A stretch of DNA of 64,000 nt from Streptomyces sp. H27-H5. GTDB taxonomy: Bacteria > Actinomycetota > Actinomycetes > Streptomycetales > Streptomycetaceae. Of this stretch, positions 1-7,470 are shown one piece after another. The translations under genes were made by a program, and so were the position numbers. The stretch covers positions 62,001 through 126,000 of the forward strand of contig NZ_JAPNLK010000004.1 in NCBI RefSeq assembly GCF_026627505.1, written 5' to 3'. The notes beneath the pieces are model-generated. The model saw only the letters and a program-made list of their open reading frames with translations. It ran no database searches and was not told the DNA's origin. Within the stretch, counting starts at the first letter, position 1. Each line of letters begins with the position of its first letter.

Positions 1-309
1 GTACGCGTAGGCCTTGGCCGCCGAGACGCCGACCAGCAGGGCGCCGGCGAGGCCCGGACCGGCGGTGACGGCGATGCCGTCGAGGTCGCGGGCGCTGACC
101 CCGGCCTCCTTCAGGGCGCGCTCGATGGTCGGCACCATCGCCTCCAGGTGGGCCCGGGAGGCGACCTCGGGGACGACTCCGCCGAAGCGGGCGTGCTCGT
201 CGACGCTCGACGCGATCGCGTCCGCCAGCAGGGTGGTGCCGCGGACGACGCCGACGCCGGTCTCGTCGCAGGACGTCTCGATGCCGAGGACGAGGGGTTC
301 GTCAGCCAT
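1..309 (-). CDS. tsaD: tRNA N6-adenosine threonylcarbamoyltransferase TsaD, N-terminal part
   Basis: Only the first 103 codons are in the window; the 3' end lies beyond base 1. TsaD transfers the threonylcarbamoyl group to A37 of ANN-decoding tRNAs (t6A), working with TsaB and TsaE, both encoded just upstream. The ATG at 309 starts [20 protein letters not shown], where the ASKHA-fold IETSCDET motif is typical of the family, and the PGL segment (residues 92-94) is also present. The start overlaps the rimI stop by 8 bases, so the two are probably translationally coupled in a tsaB-rimI-tsaD operon. The metal-binding HxxxH region is outside the window. Confidence 0.95.
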   Translation of the reverse strand, partial: MADEPLVLGIETSCDETGVGVVRGTTLLADAIASSVDEHARFGGVVPEVASRAHLEAMVPTIERALKEAGVSARDLDGIAVTAGPGLAGALLVGVSAAKAYAY

Positions 310-823
310 GGGACTCACTTCTCACGGGTTGTGCGGAGCTCAGGGAGTTCGCGGGGTCGGCGAGGCGCATCACGAGCGCGTCGACGTTGCCCGGTTGGTA
401 GTAGCCGCGTCGGAATCCGATCGGCTCGAAGCCGAAGCGCTCGTAGAGCTTCTGGGCCCGCGTGTTGTCCACGCGCACCTCCAGGAGCACTTCCGCGCAT
501 TCGAAGGCGGTCGCGGCGCGCAGCAGGTCGGTGAGCAGCCGGGCGCCGAGACCGGTGCCCCACTGTTCGCGGGCCACCGCGATGGTCTGTACGTCGCCCA
601 GGTCGCCGGCGGCGGCCAGTCCGGCGTAGCCGACCAGTCGGCCGGCCCCGTCCTCGGCGACCACGTAGCGGCGGGTGGCGTGCGGGCCGCGGGCGTGGGC
701 GAGTTCGGACCAGAACATCCCGGCGGACCAGGCGTCCTCGGGGAAGAGCTCGTGCTCGAGCTCCAGCGCCGGTTCGATGTCCCACCAGCGCATGTCGCGC
801 AGCACCACGGTCGGGGCGGTCAC
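302..823 (-). CDS. rimI: ribosomal-protein-alanine N-acetyltransferase RimI
   Basis: This is a 173-residue GNAT acetyltransferase. RimI classically acetylates the N-terminal alanine of ribosomal protein S18 and may act on other proteins. The GNAT acetyl-CoA loop is visible as [12 protein letters not shown], followed by the C-terminal [20 protein letters not shown] block common to RimI. I chose the GTG at 823 because its GTGA overlaps the tsaB stop and the protein then begins just before the first GNAT strand ([10 protein letters not shown]). The frame stays open far upstream, but that part is antisense-like shadow over tsaB. Its place between tsaB and tsaD is a conserved actinobacterial arrangement. 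Confidence 0.93.
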   Translation of the reverse strand: MTAPTVVLRDMRWWDIEPALELEHELFPEDAWSAGMFWSELAHARGPHATRRYVVAEDGAGRLVGYAGLAAAGDLGDVQTIAVAREQWGTGLGARLLTDLLRAATAFECAEVLLEVRVDNTRAQKLYERFGFEPIGFRRGYYQPGNVDALVMRLADPANSLSSAQPVRSESHG

Positions 824-1473
824 TGCGGGGTGACCACCTTGTAGTTCTTGGGTACCTGGGCGTCGGGGCGGCGCAGGTACAGCGGCGTCGGGGGCAGGAA
901 CTCCGCCCCGGCCGCCAGTCGTTCCGCGGCCAGGGCCGCGAGGGCGCCGGCGGACTGGTGCTCGGGGGCCCGCGCGTCGGTGAAGACGTCCGGGTAGAGC
1001 ACGGCGCCCTGGCCGACGGAGGGCAGGCCCGCGACCTGTTCGGCGATGTCGGCGGGGCGGTCCACGGCGGGTTCGCCGACGCGGGTGCGCGGGTCCTCGT
1101 AGCGGGCCCAGTAGACCTCCTTGCGCCGCGCGTCGGTGGCGACGACGAAGGGGCCCTCGATGCCCGCGGCGTACGCGAGCCCGTCGAGGGTGCACAGGCC
1201 GTGGACGGGGACGCCGAGGACGGAGGCGAAGGTGGAGGCGGTGACGAGGCCGACGCGGAGGCCTGTGTAGGGGCCGGGGCCGACTCCGACGACGATGCCG
1301 GTGACGGCGTCGAGCTTCAGCCCGGCCTCGGCGAGCACCTTGTCGACGGAGGGCAGCAGCAGCTCCCCGTGGCGGCGGGCGTCGACCTGGTTCGACTCGG
1401 CGAGGACGGACTCGCCGTCGTGCAGGGCGACGGTGACGGCGGGCGTGGCGGTATCTACAGCGAGCAAGAGCAC
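820..1473 (-). CDS. tsaB: tRNA threonylcarbamoyladenosine biosynthesis protein TsaB
   Basis: The protein has 217 residues. TsaB is the inactive ASKHA paralogue that scaffolds TsaD and TsaE in t6A synthesis. The N terminus (MLLLAVDTATPAVTVAL), the RHGELLLP segment and the GVGPGPYTGLRVGL block are hallmark TsaB motifs. It is the first gene of the tsaB-rimI-tsaD run: its stop overlaps the rimI start by four bases. The 170-bp gap to the divergent gene at 1644 should hold the operon promoter, but I could not assign -35 and -10 boxes with confidence. Confidence 0.95.
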   Translation of the reverse strand: MLLLAVDTATPAVTVALHDGESVLAESNQVDARRHGELLLPSVDKVLAEAGLKLDAVTGIVVGVGPGPYTGLRVGLVTASTFASVLGVPVHGLCTLDGLAYAAGIEGPFVVATDARRKEVYWARYEDPRTRVGEPAVDRPADIAEQVAGLPSVGQGAVLYPDVFTDARAPEHQSAGALAALAAERLAAGAEFLPPTPLYLRRPDAQVPKNYKVVTPQ

Positions 1474-1643
1474 GCGAACAGCCTACGACTCCGGGGCCCC
1501 GGACCCTTCCGGCCGGTCGCCGGGCACCCTGGCTGCTACCTTTCGACCGGGGTACCGCGAGGTACCGCCCGAACGCCCCGGGGCAGGCCCGGCAGGTCGT
1601 TTCGGCACAAGGCTTTCAGGACCGCGCGGAGAGGTGGAGCAAG

Positions 1644-2204
1644 GTGGCACGCAGCAGCTCGGGAATCGTGGCCGGGCTCACCGTGGCGGCGCTCGCCGCC
1701 GTCGGCTTCCTCGGCTACCAGGCCTCCGCGACGGCGCCCGCGCACCCCGTGAAGGCCTCCCCGCAGGCACCGGCGTCCGGCGCTCCGAGCCAGTCCCCCG
1801 CCAAGCAGGCCCCGGCGAAGGCCACGGCTCTGCCGGAGGGCTCGGGCACGGGCGAGCGCGTCGTGTACTCGGTGTCCGGGAAGCGGGTCTGGCTGGTGGC
1901 CGCGGACGGTCGCGCGGCGAAGACCTTCGCGGTGATGCCGAGCACGGTGCACCCGGCGGCCGGCACCTATGTCGTCGGTTCCCGCGCGGGCGCGGTGCCC
2001 GGCTCGGACGGGGCGCCGATCGAGCACGTGGTGCGGTTCGCGAGCGTGGACGGCATCTCCATCGGCTTCAGCGCCCGGGTGGACGGCAAGACCCCGGCGC
2101 CGGACCCGGCCAAGAAGACCGGCGGCATCCGCATGTCGCGGCTCGACGGTGACGCGATGTGGACGTTCGCCACGATCAACTCGAAGGTCGTCGTCGTTCC
2201 CTGA
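1644..2204 (+). CDS. membrane-anchored L,D-transpeptidase-like protein lacking catalytic Cys and His
   Basis: The product has 186 residues. An N-terminal hydrophobic segment (about residues 8-26) probably acts as an uncleaved anchor or signal, followed by a Pro/Ala/Ser/Lys-rich linker (about 30-70) and a C-terminal domain. That domain follows the YkuD pattern: a TP.G.Y-like HPAAGTYVVG, a VVRFASVDGISIGF strand where active enzymes have an HG, and GGIRMSRLDGDAMW in the place of the catalytic SHGCIRM motif. Cys is replaced by Gly and the paired His is absent, so peptidoglycan cross-linking is unlikely. The GTG start has a GGTGGAG ribosome site about 8 bases upstream. The resemblance was judged by eye; a non-enzymatic cell-wall role is inference. 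Confidence 0.75.
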   Translation: MARSSSGIVAGLTVAALAAVGFLGYQASATAPAHPVKASPQAPASGAPSQSPAKQAPAKATALPEGSGTGERVVYSVSGKRVWLVAADGRAAKTFAVMPSTVHPAAGTYVVGSRAGAVPGSDGAPIEHVVRFASVDGISIGFSARVDGKTPAPDPAKKTGGIRMSRLDGDAMWTFATINSKVVVVP

Positions 2205-2243
2205 CCCGCCGGCGGGTCCGCCCGTTTCACCCGTATGTGGGAA

Positions 2244-2423
2244 TCAGGCCGCTTCGGACTCCGGAGCGGCCTGTTCCGTGTTCACGGGTGCCTGGGAGGC
2301 CGGCTCCCACGCGGGCGGCGTCGAGACGGCTCTGGCGGCCGCGCACGAGGCGAGCAGGGCCCGCATGGACACGACCGTGCGGGGCGTTCGCTCCGCTCCC
2401 GCTGCTGCTCCTGCTGCCGACAT
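2244..2423 (-). CDS. small conserved-looking protein of unknown function (59 aa)
   Basis: A short Ala/Ser-rich protein with no domain I can name. Its core reads PRTVVSMRALLASCAAA and is followed by a Pro/Glu-rich tail. I believe it is real because the ATG at 2423 is preceded by a perfect AGGAGG five bases away (2429-2434), and an imperfect iron-box palindrome lies a further 34 bases upstream. The frame also has an ATG-less extension to 2456 that would lose this ribosome site. Its last codons and stop are contained in a strong hairpin. A role in metal homeostasis would be a guess from the upstream site only. Confidence 0.6.
   Translation of the reverse strand: MSAAGAAAGAERTPRTVVSMRALLASCAAARAVSTPPAWEPASQAPVNTEQAAPESEAA
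2245..2273. terminator. hairpin between converging genes, inside the 3' end of the small ORF
   Basis: The arms CAGGCCGCT and AGCGGCCTG pair perfectly and extend inward with one mismatch. It lies 41 bases after the stop of the plus-strand gene (2204) and covers the last nine codons and part of the stop of the minus-strand small gene. It could therefore end transcription from both sides. There is no U-tract, which is common in Streptomyces terminators. Confidence 0.6.
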
Positions 2424-2456
2424 GGATGCCTCCTGGACGGGCCCGGGACGCCGCAC

Positions 2457-2475
2457 TTAGGTAAACCTAACCAGC
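2457..2475 (-). promoter_or_regulatory. possible DmdR/IdeR (DtxR-family) iron box
   Basis: Read on the minus strand the site is GCTGGTTAGGTTTACCTAA. By my alignment it matches 14 of 19 positions of the DtxR-type consensus TTAGGTTAGGCTAACCTAA, including the complete ACCTAA half. It lies 34-52 bases upstream of the ATG of the 59-residue gene, a typical place for an iron-dependent repressor to cover a promoter. Binding is not shown; the left half-site is poor. Confidence 0.5.
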
Positions 2476-2543
2476 GCTCGCCACCATGTCACCACGAGCG
2501 TACCCACCGGCGCAACGTTTTCCCGACGAGTTGTCGGTACCTT

Positions 2544-3119
2544 TTACCTCGCGGCCCGATCCACCCGCCCGGTCGCCTCGGCGAGCCCCGCCAGCCCGGC
2601 GTCCGCCCAGCGCGATCCGACGCCGCGCACCGTGACCCGGCGCACGTCGTCCAGGACCTCCTCGTGCCCCACCGCCCGGGCGATCACCACGTGCAGCCGG
2701 TCGTCGGAGAGCTCCTCGACCTTCCCGTCGCCCCACTCCACGACCACCACGGACTCGGGCAGCGAGACGTCGAGGTCGAGGTCCTCCATCTCGTCCAGGC
2801 CGCCGCCGAGCCGGTACGCGTCCACGTGCACCAGCGCCGGGCCGCCGACCAGCGACGGGTGTACCCGGGCGATCACGAAGGTCGGCGAGGTCACGGCCCC
2901 GCGCACGCCGAGGCCCTCGCCCAGGCCCCGGGTGAGGGTGGTCTTGCCGGCGCCGAGTTCGCCGGTCAGCAGGACCAGGTCGCCGGGACGCAACAGGGCG
3001 GCGACGCGACGGCCCAGTTCCTGCATGGATTCGGGCGAGTCGACGGTGATCAGGGTCTCGGTGGCGGCGCCGGCCTCAGGAGCCTGGCTGCGCTGCGCTT
3101 CCCGCGGTGCTTCTTCCAT
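2544..3119 (-). CDS. tsaE: tRNA threonylcarbamoyladenosine biosynthesis ATPase TsaE
   Basis: The protein has 191 residues. TsaE is the small P-loop ATPase that drives turnover of the TsaB-TsaD complex in t6A synthesis. Visible motifs are Walker A GELGAGKTTLTRGLG, the TSPTFVI switch, the HVDAYRL segment and the VVVEWGD region. I take the ATG at 3119 as start; the frame extends to a TTG at 3128. Either start lies inside the end of the upstream hydrolase gene (stop at 3076), so the two are probably co-transcribed with overlapping reading. The C-terminal region (about 150-191) is longer than in E. coli TsaE and has no motif I recognise. Confidence 0.93.
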   Translation of the reverse strand: MEEAPREAQRSQAPEAGAATETLITVDSPESMQELGRRVAALLRPGDLVLLTGELGAGKTTLTRGLGEGLGVRGAVTSPTFVIARVHPSLVGGPALVHVDAYRLGGGLDEMEDLDLDVSLPESVVVVEWGDGKVEELSDDRLHVVIARAVGHEEVLDDVRRVTVRGVGSRWADAGLAGLAEATGRVDRAAR

Positions 3120-4266
3120 GCCCGCCAACGTTAGCGGCTTCGGATCCCGCGTCCGGCACGGCTCCGGTGCGGGCCAGCAGTCCCATCAGCAGCCCGGTCA
3201 CGATCTCCGGGCGCTCCAGCATCATCAGGTGCCCGGTGTTCTCCAGGACCACCAGTTCGGCGGCCGGCAGGGCCTCCTTCATGGCGACGCTGTGCTCCGC
3301 GGGGGTGATCATGTCCCGGTCGCCCGCGACGACCGTGACGGGGACGCCGGCGAACCGCTGGAGCGCGGCGGTCTTGTCGTGGATCTGGAACGCCGGGTAG
3401 AACTCGGCGACCACGTCGATCGGCGTCGCCTCGATCAGCCGCTCGGCGAACCGCGCGACGCCCGGGTCCACGTCCCGCGAGCCGAACGAGTACTGCTTGA
3501 TCATGCCCGCGAAGAGGTCCGCGGTCGCCCGCCGGCCCCGCTCCACGAGCTCCACCTGCGAGCCGAGCACCTTGAGCACCCCGGGCAGCAGCCGGCGCAC
3601 GGCGCCCATCCCGACCGCCGGCAGCCCGTACGTCACCTCGCCGAGCAGACCGCTGGAGGTGCCGACCAGCGCCACCCCGAGCACGCGGTCGCGCACCAGC
3701 TCGGGGAACTGCTCGGCCAGCGCCATGATGGTCATGCCGCCCATGGAGTGCCCGACCAGCACCAGCGGCCCCTCGGGGGCGGCGGCGTCGAGGACGGCCT
3801 TGAGGTCGCGGCCGAGCTGGTCGATCGTGACGGGTTCGCCGTCGGCCTGGGCGAGGCCGCGCATGCTGCGGCCGTGGCTGCGCTGGTCCCAGTACACGGC
3901 GCGGACCACTCCGCGCAGGGCGGCCCGCTGGAAGTGCCAGGAGTCCTGGCCCAGGCAGTAGCCGTGGCAGAAGACGACGGTGACCGCGGGCGGTGTCCTG
4001 CGGCGCAGCCGGCGCCGCTTGCCCGGGTCCTGCGCGGGCAGGTCGTCCACCTCGTAGTACAGCTCGGTGCCGTCCTCGGCCCGGGCGGTGCCCTCGGTGC
4101 CGCGCAGGGAGCCGTAGTCCCCGGCGGCGTCCAGGGCCAGCCGGGCCTTCATCCGGATGCCGCGGCCCACCGTGATCCGTTCGACGGCGACCCCGGCCGC
4201 CGCTCCGGCGGCCATCACGCCGATCGCGGCTCCGGCCCAGCCGGCCTTGCGCCAGTTCTCGCTCAC
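3076..4266 (-). CDS. alpha/beta-fold hydrolase, membrane-anchored
   Basis: A 396-residue protein with an N-terminal hydrophobic segment (about 9-28, AGAAIGVMAAGAAAGVAV), then an alpha/beta hydrolase domain. The oxyanion-hole HGY (FCHGYCLGQDSW), the nucleophile elbow GHSMGG, an Asp in the AGDRDMITP turn and the His in the ENTGHLMMLERP turn complete a plausible Ser-Asp-His triad. The substrate is unknown; esterase, lipase or peptidase are all possible. It starts with GTG 17 bases after the alr stop and overlaps the start of tsaE. The alr-hydrolase-tsaE order is common in actinomycetes, suggesting one operon, but it gives no function. Confidence 0.85.
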   Translation of the reverse strand: MSENWRKAGWAGAAIGVMAAGAAAGVAVERITVGRGIRMKARLALDAAGDYGSLRGTEGTARAEDGTELYYEVDDLPAQDPGKRRRLRRRTPPAVTVVFCHGYCLGQDSWHFQRAALRGVVRAVYWDQRSHGRSMRGLAQADGEPVTIDQLGRDLKAVLDAAAPEGPLVLVGHSMGGMTIMALAEQFPELVRDRVLGVALVGTSSGLLGEVTYGLPAVGMGAVRRLLPGVLKVLGSQVELVERGRRATADLFAGMIKQYSFGSRDVDPGVARFAERLIEATPIDVVAEFYPAFQIHDKTAALQRFAGVPVTVVAGDRDMITPAEHSVAMKEALPAAELVVLENTGHLMMLERPEIVTGLLMGLLARTGAVPDAGSEAANVGGHGRSTAGSAAQPGS

Positions 4267-4283
4267 GCCGTCGCCGTCCTCAC

Positions 4284-5420
4284 TCAGCCGTTGCGGTACA
4301 CCCGGGGCACGCGCCCCCCGATACGGGTGACGATCTCATACGCGATCGTGTGCGCCGCTTGAGCCCAGTCCTCGGCGGTGGGTTCGCCGAGGTCACCGGG
4401 GCCGAAGAGGATCGCCGGATCGCCGGCCGCGACGTCGGCGTCGCCGATGTCGACGACGAACTGGTCCATGGCCACCCGGCCGGCCACTCGCCGGACCTCG
4501 CCGCCCACCAGGACGGGGCCGGAGCCGGAGGCGTGGCGCGGGATCCCGTCGGCGTAGCCCGTGGGGATCAGGGCCAGTCGGGTCTCCCGGTCCGTCACGT
4601 AGTGGTGCCCGTAGCTGACTCCGTGGCCGGCGGGGACGCTCTTCACGAGCGCGACGGACGCCTTCAGCGACATCGCGGGCCGCAGCCCCAGCTGGGCCGG
4701 GGTGCCCAACTCGGGCGCGGGCGACACGCCGTACACGGCGATCCCGCAGCGCACCAGGTCGAAGTGGGACTCCGGCAGCGTGAGCGTGGCCGGCGAGTTG
4801 GCGATGTGCCGCACCTCGGGCTCGACGCCCTCCTTCTCGGCGTACGCGAGCATGTCGCGGAACGCGGCGAGCTGGAGCGCGATCGAGGGGTGCCCGGGCT
4901 CGTCGGCGCAGGCGAAGTGCGACCAGACGCCGGTGACGTCGACGGTCCCCTCCGCCTGCGCGGCGACGGCGGCGCCGACCAGTTCGGCCCAGTCCGCGGG
5001 CTGGCAGCCGTTGCGCCCGAGGCCCGTGTCGGCCTTGAGCTGGATCCGCGCGGGACGCCCGGCGGCGCGCGCGGCCTCCCGTACCTCCTCCAGCGCCCAC
5101 ATCCCGCTGACCGCGACGTCCAGGTCGGCCTCGACGGCTTCCCGCCAGGGCCCGCCGGGCGTCCACAGCCAGCACAGGATCCGTGCCTCGATGCCGCCGG
5201 CGCGCAGCGCGAGCGCCTCCTCGGGCGTGGCGGTCCCCAGCCAGGTCGCGCCGGCCTCCAGGGCCGCGCGGGCACAGGGCAGGGCCCCGTGCCCGTATCC
5301 GTTCGACTTGACGACGGCCATCAGCTCGGCCCGGGGCGCCCGCTCGCGCAGCGCGCGCACGTTGCTCCGCACGGCGGCAAGGTCGATCTCGGCGTAGGCG
5401 CGCGTCGGTGTCTCGTTCAT
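4284..5420 (-). CDS. alr: alanine racemase
   Basis: A 378-residue fold-type III PLP enzyme that interconverts L- and D-alanine and so supplies D-Ala for peptidoglycan. The PLP lysine lies in AVVKSNGYGHGA near residue 39. The LKADTGLGRNG and VRCGIAVYGVSP blocks and the catalytic tyrosine region (GHGVSYGHHYVT) are present, and the C terminus RIGGRVPRVYR is typical. The ATG start follows a purine-rich stretch (GAGAGACTG). It heads the alr-hydrolase-tsaE run and is 70 bases downstream of the NAD(P)HX repair gene stop, so all may share a transcript. Confidence 0.96.
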   Translation of the reverse strand: MNETPTRAYAEIDLAAVRSNVRALRERAPRAELMAVVKSNGYGHGALPCARAALEAGATWLGTATPEEALALRAGGIEARILCWLWTPGGPWREAVEADLDVAVSGMWALEEVREAARAAGRPARIQLKADTGLGRNGCQPADWAELVGAAVAAQAEGTVDVTGVWSHFACADEPGHPSIALQLAAFRDMLAYAEKEGVEPEVRHIANSPATLTLPESHFDLVRCGIAVYGVSPAPELGTPAQLGLRPAMSLKASVALVKSVPAGHGVSYGHHYVTDRETRLALIPTGYADGIPRHASGSGPVLVGGEVRRVAGRVAMDQFVVDIGDADVAAGDPAILFGPGDLGEPTAEDWAQAAHTIAYEIVTRIGGRVPRVYRNG

Positions 5421-5490
5421 CCCGCACAGTCTCTCAGACCCCCCCGGGGGCTCCGTTCCCCCGCGTGTCGGGGTGCGGACGGGTGCGGGG

Positions 5491-6903
5491 TCACCCCGAG
5501 CGGACGTCCCGCCAGGCGCTCGGCACCGCGTCCGCCACCTGCTGCGCGAGGACCGGCGCCCCGTCGGAGGCGAAGCGGCCGGCCAGTCCGTGCAGGTACG
5601 CCGCCACGGCCCCGGCGTCCGCCCCGGACAGCCCCGCCGCCAGCAGCGACCCCGCCACCCCGGACAGCACGTCGCCGCTGCCCGCGGTCGCCAGCCACGG
5701 CGTCCCCGTCGGGTTCACCCGGACGACCGGATCGCCGTCGGAGGCGATCAGCGTCGTGGAGCCCTTCAGCAGGGCCGAGGCGCCGTAACGGCGTGCCAAC
5801 GCCCGCACCGCCGCCAGTCGCCCCGCCTCCACCTCCTCCCGGGACACCCCCAGCAGCGCCGCCGCCTCCCCCGCGTGCGGGGTCAGCAGGGTCGCCGCGG
5901 ACCGCCCGCGCAGCACCTCGGGGTCCAGGCCGCGCAGCCCGTCCGCGTCGACCAGTACCGGTACGTCGGACTGCGCCAGCACGCCCGCGACCTCGTCGGC
6001 CCGCGCGTCCCCCAGCCCCGGCCCGACCACCCACGCCTGCACCCGGCCCGGCCCGATCAGCGTCTCCGGGTACCGGGCGAGCACCGCGTCCGCCGCCGGA
6101 CCCACGTACCGCACCGCGCCCGCACCGCCGCGCAGCGCGCCGGCCACGGCCAGCACCGCCGCCCCCGGGTAGCGCGCGGAGCCGGCGACGATGCCCACCA
6201 CACCGCGCCGGTACTTGTCGCTCTCGGCCGTCGGCTCCGGCAGCAGCCGGGCCACGTCGGCGTGTTGCAGGGCCTCCAGCTCCGGGGCGGGCAGCGCGAG
6301 CCCGATGTCCACCGGCCGCACCACCCCGGCCAGCGCGGCCCCCGGGTCGATGAGCAGGCCGGGCTTGTGCGCCCCGAAGGTCACCGTGACGTCGGCCCGC
6401 ACGGCCGCCCCCGCCACTTCCCCGGTGTCCGCGTCCACCCCGCTCGGCAGGTCCGCGGCGACCACCACCGCGCCCGTCGGGATCCGTTCCACCAGCGCGG
6501 CGGCCGCCGGGCGCAGCCCGCCCCGCCCGCCGATCCCGACGAGCCCGTCCACGACCAGGTCGGCACGCTCCGGAACGGCCGACTCCACCCGGCCTCCGGC
6601 GGCCAGCAGCGCGGCGGCCCCGCCCGGGTGCACCCGGGCGGGGTCCATCGGCACCGCCGTCACCCCGGCGCCGCGCCGGGCCAGCCGGGCGCCGGCGTAC
6701 AGGGCGTCGCCGCCGTTGTCACCGGGGCCGACCAGCAGCACGACCCGCGCCCCGTACACCTTGCCCCGACGCCGGGTCAGCAGGCCCGCGCACACGGCGG
6801 CCAAGCCGGCCGCCGCCCGCAGCATCAGGGCGCCCTCCGGCAGCCCGGCCATCAGCTCGCGCTCGGCGGCCCGTACGGTCTCCACGCTGTAAGCAGTACG
6901 CAT
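5491..6903 (-). CDS. nnr: bifunctional NAD(P)H-hydrate epimerase / ADP-dependent dehydratase
   Basis: The protein has 470 residues and two fused domains that repair hydrated NAD(P)H. The N-terminal YjeF_N epimerase (about 1-215) contains VGPGDNGGDALYAGARL and the ADLPSGVDADTG segment. The C-terminal ribokinase-like dehydratase (about 230-470) shows LLTPHAGEAAALLG, LLKGSTTLI and the catalytic GSGDVLSGVAG. The length fits the fused bacterial type. The start MRTAYSVETVRAAE is the family's normal N terminus. It is followed by alr and preceded by acpS, 123 bases away across a G/A-rich repetitive spacer. Confidence 0.95.
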   Translation of the reverse strand: MRTAYSVETVRAAERELMAGLPEGALMLRAAAGLAAVCAGLLTRRRGKVYGARVVLLVGPGDNGGDALYAGARLARRGAGVTAVPMDPARVHPGGAAALLAAGGRVESAVPERADLVVDGLVGIGGRGGLRPAAAALVERIPTGAVVVAADLPSGVDADTGEVAGAAVRADVTVTFGAHKPGLLIDPGAALAGVVRPVDIGLALPAPELEALQHADVARLLPEPTAESDKYRRGVVGIVAGSARYPGAAVLAVAGALRGGAGAVRYVGPAADAVLARYPETLIGPGRVQAWVVGPGLGDARADEVAGVLAQSDVPVLVDADGLRGLDPEVLRGRSAATLLTPHAGEAAALLGVSREEVEAGRLAAVRALARRYGASALLKGSTTLIASDGDPVVRVNPTGTPWLATAGSGDVLSGVAGSLLAAGLSGADAGAVAAYLHGLAGRFASDGAPVLAQQVADAVPSAWRDVRSG

Positions 6904-7026
6904 GGCACCAGCCTGCCCGAAAACCCGGCGCGGGCCCCGGCTCCCGGGCCCTTCAGGAGCCGGAAGAGCCCCGTGAGGACCGGAAGGGCGGGAAAGGGCC
7001 GGAAGGACCGGGGCCGGAGAGCCGAC

Positions 7027-7395
7027 CTACCCCTCGGCGATCACCACGGCCGACGCCACGCCGGCGTCGTGGCTCAACGAGATGTGCCAGGACTTCACGC
7101 CCAGGGCCAGCGCCCGGGCCTCGACGGTCCCCGACACCCGCAGCCGGGGCTGCCCCGTCTCCTCCACGTACACCTCTGCGTCGGTCCACAGCAGTCCGCC
7201 GGGCGCGCCGAGCGCCTTGGCCAGCGCCTCCTTGGCCGCGAACCGGGCGGCGAGCGAGGCGGTGCCGCGCCGCTCGCCGCTCGGCAGCGTCAACTCGGCG
7301 TCGAGGAAGAGCCGTCGGGCCAGGTTCGGCGTCCGCTCCAGCGCGGCGCCGAACCGCTCGATCTCGGCAACGTCAATCCCCACACCGACAATCAC
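7027..7395 (-). CDS. acpS: holo-[acyl-carrier-protein] synthase
   Basis: A 122-residue phosphopantetheinyl transferase that transfers the 4'-phosphopantetheine arm of CoA to apo-ACP of fatty acid (and often polyketide) synthases. The Mg-binding [10 protein letters not shown] motif and the [12 protein letters not shown] motif are both present. The frame opens at a GTG at 7413; I prefer the GTG at 7395 because it gives MIVGVGIDV, the usual family start, with GGGAG upstream. It lies 75 bases from the glmS stop and reads in the same direction. Confidence 0.94.
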   Translation of the reverse strand: MIVGVGIDVAEIERFGAALERTPNLARRLFLDAELTLPSGERRGTASLAARFAAKEALAKALGAPGGLLWTDAEVYVEETGQPRLRVSGTVEARALALGVKSWHISLSHDAGVASAVVIAEG

Positions 7396-7470
7396 GACGC
7401 ACACCACTCCCACGCAGCCCGTGTTCCCCCGTCACCACCGCGGCGACGGATCGGCGCCCGCGCGCTTGGC

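Noticed and set aside
6904..7026. Repeated CCGGAAG-like units in the acpS-nnr spacer
   Set aside because: Imperfect, purine-rich low-complexity sequence; too degenerate to call a repeat element.
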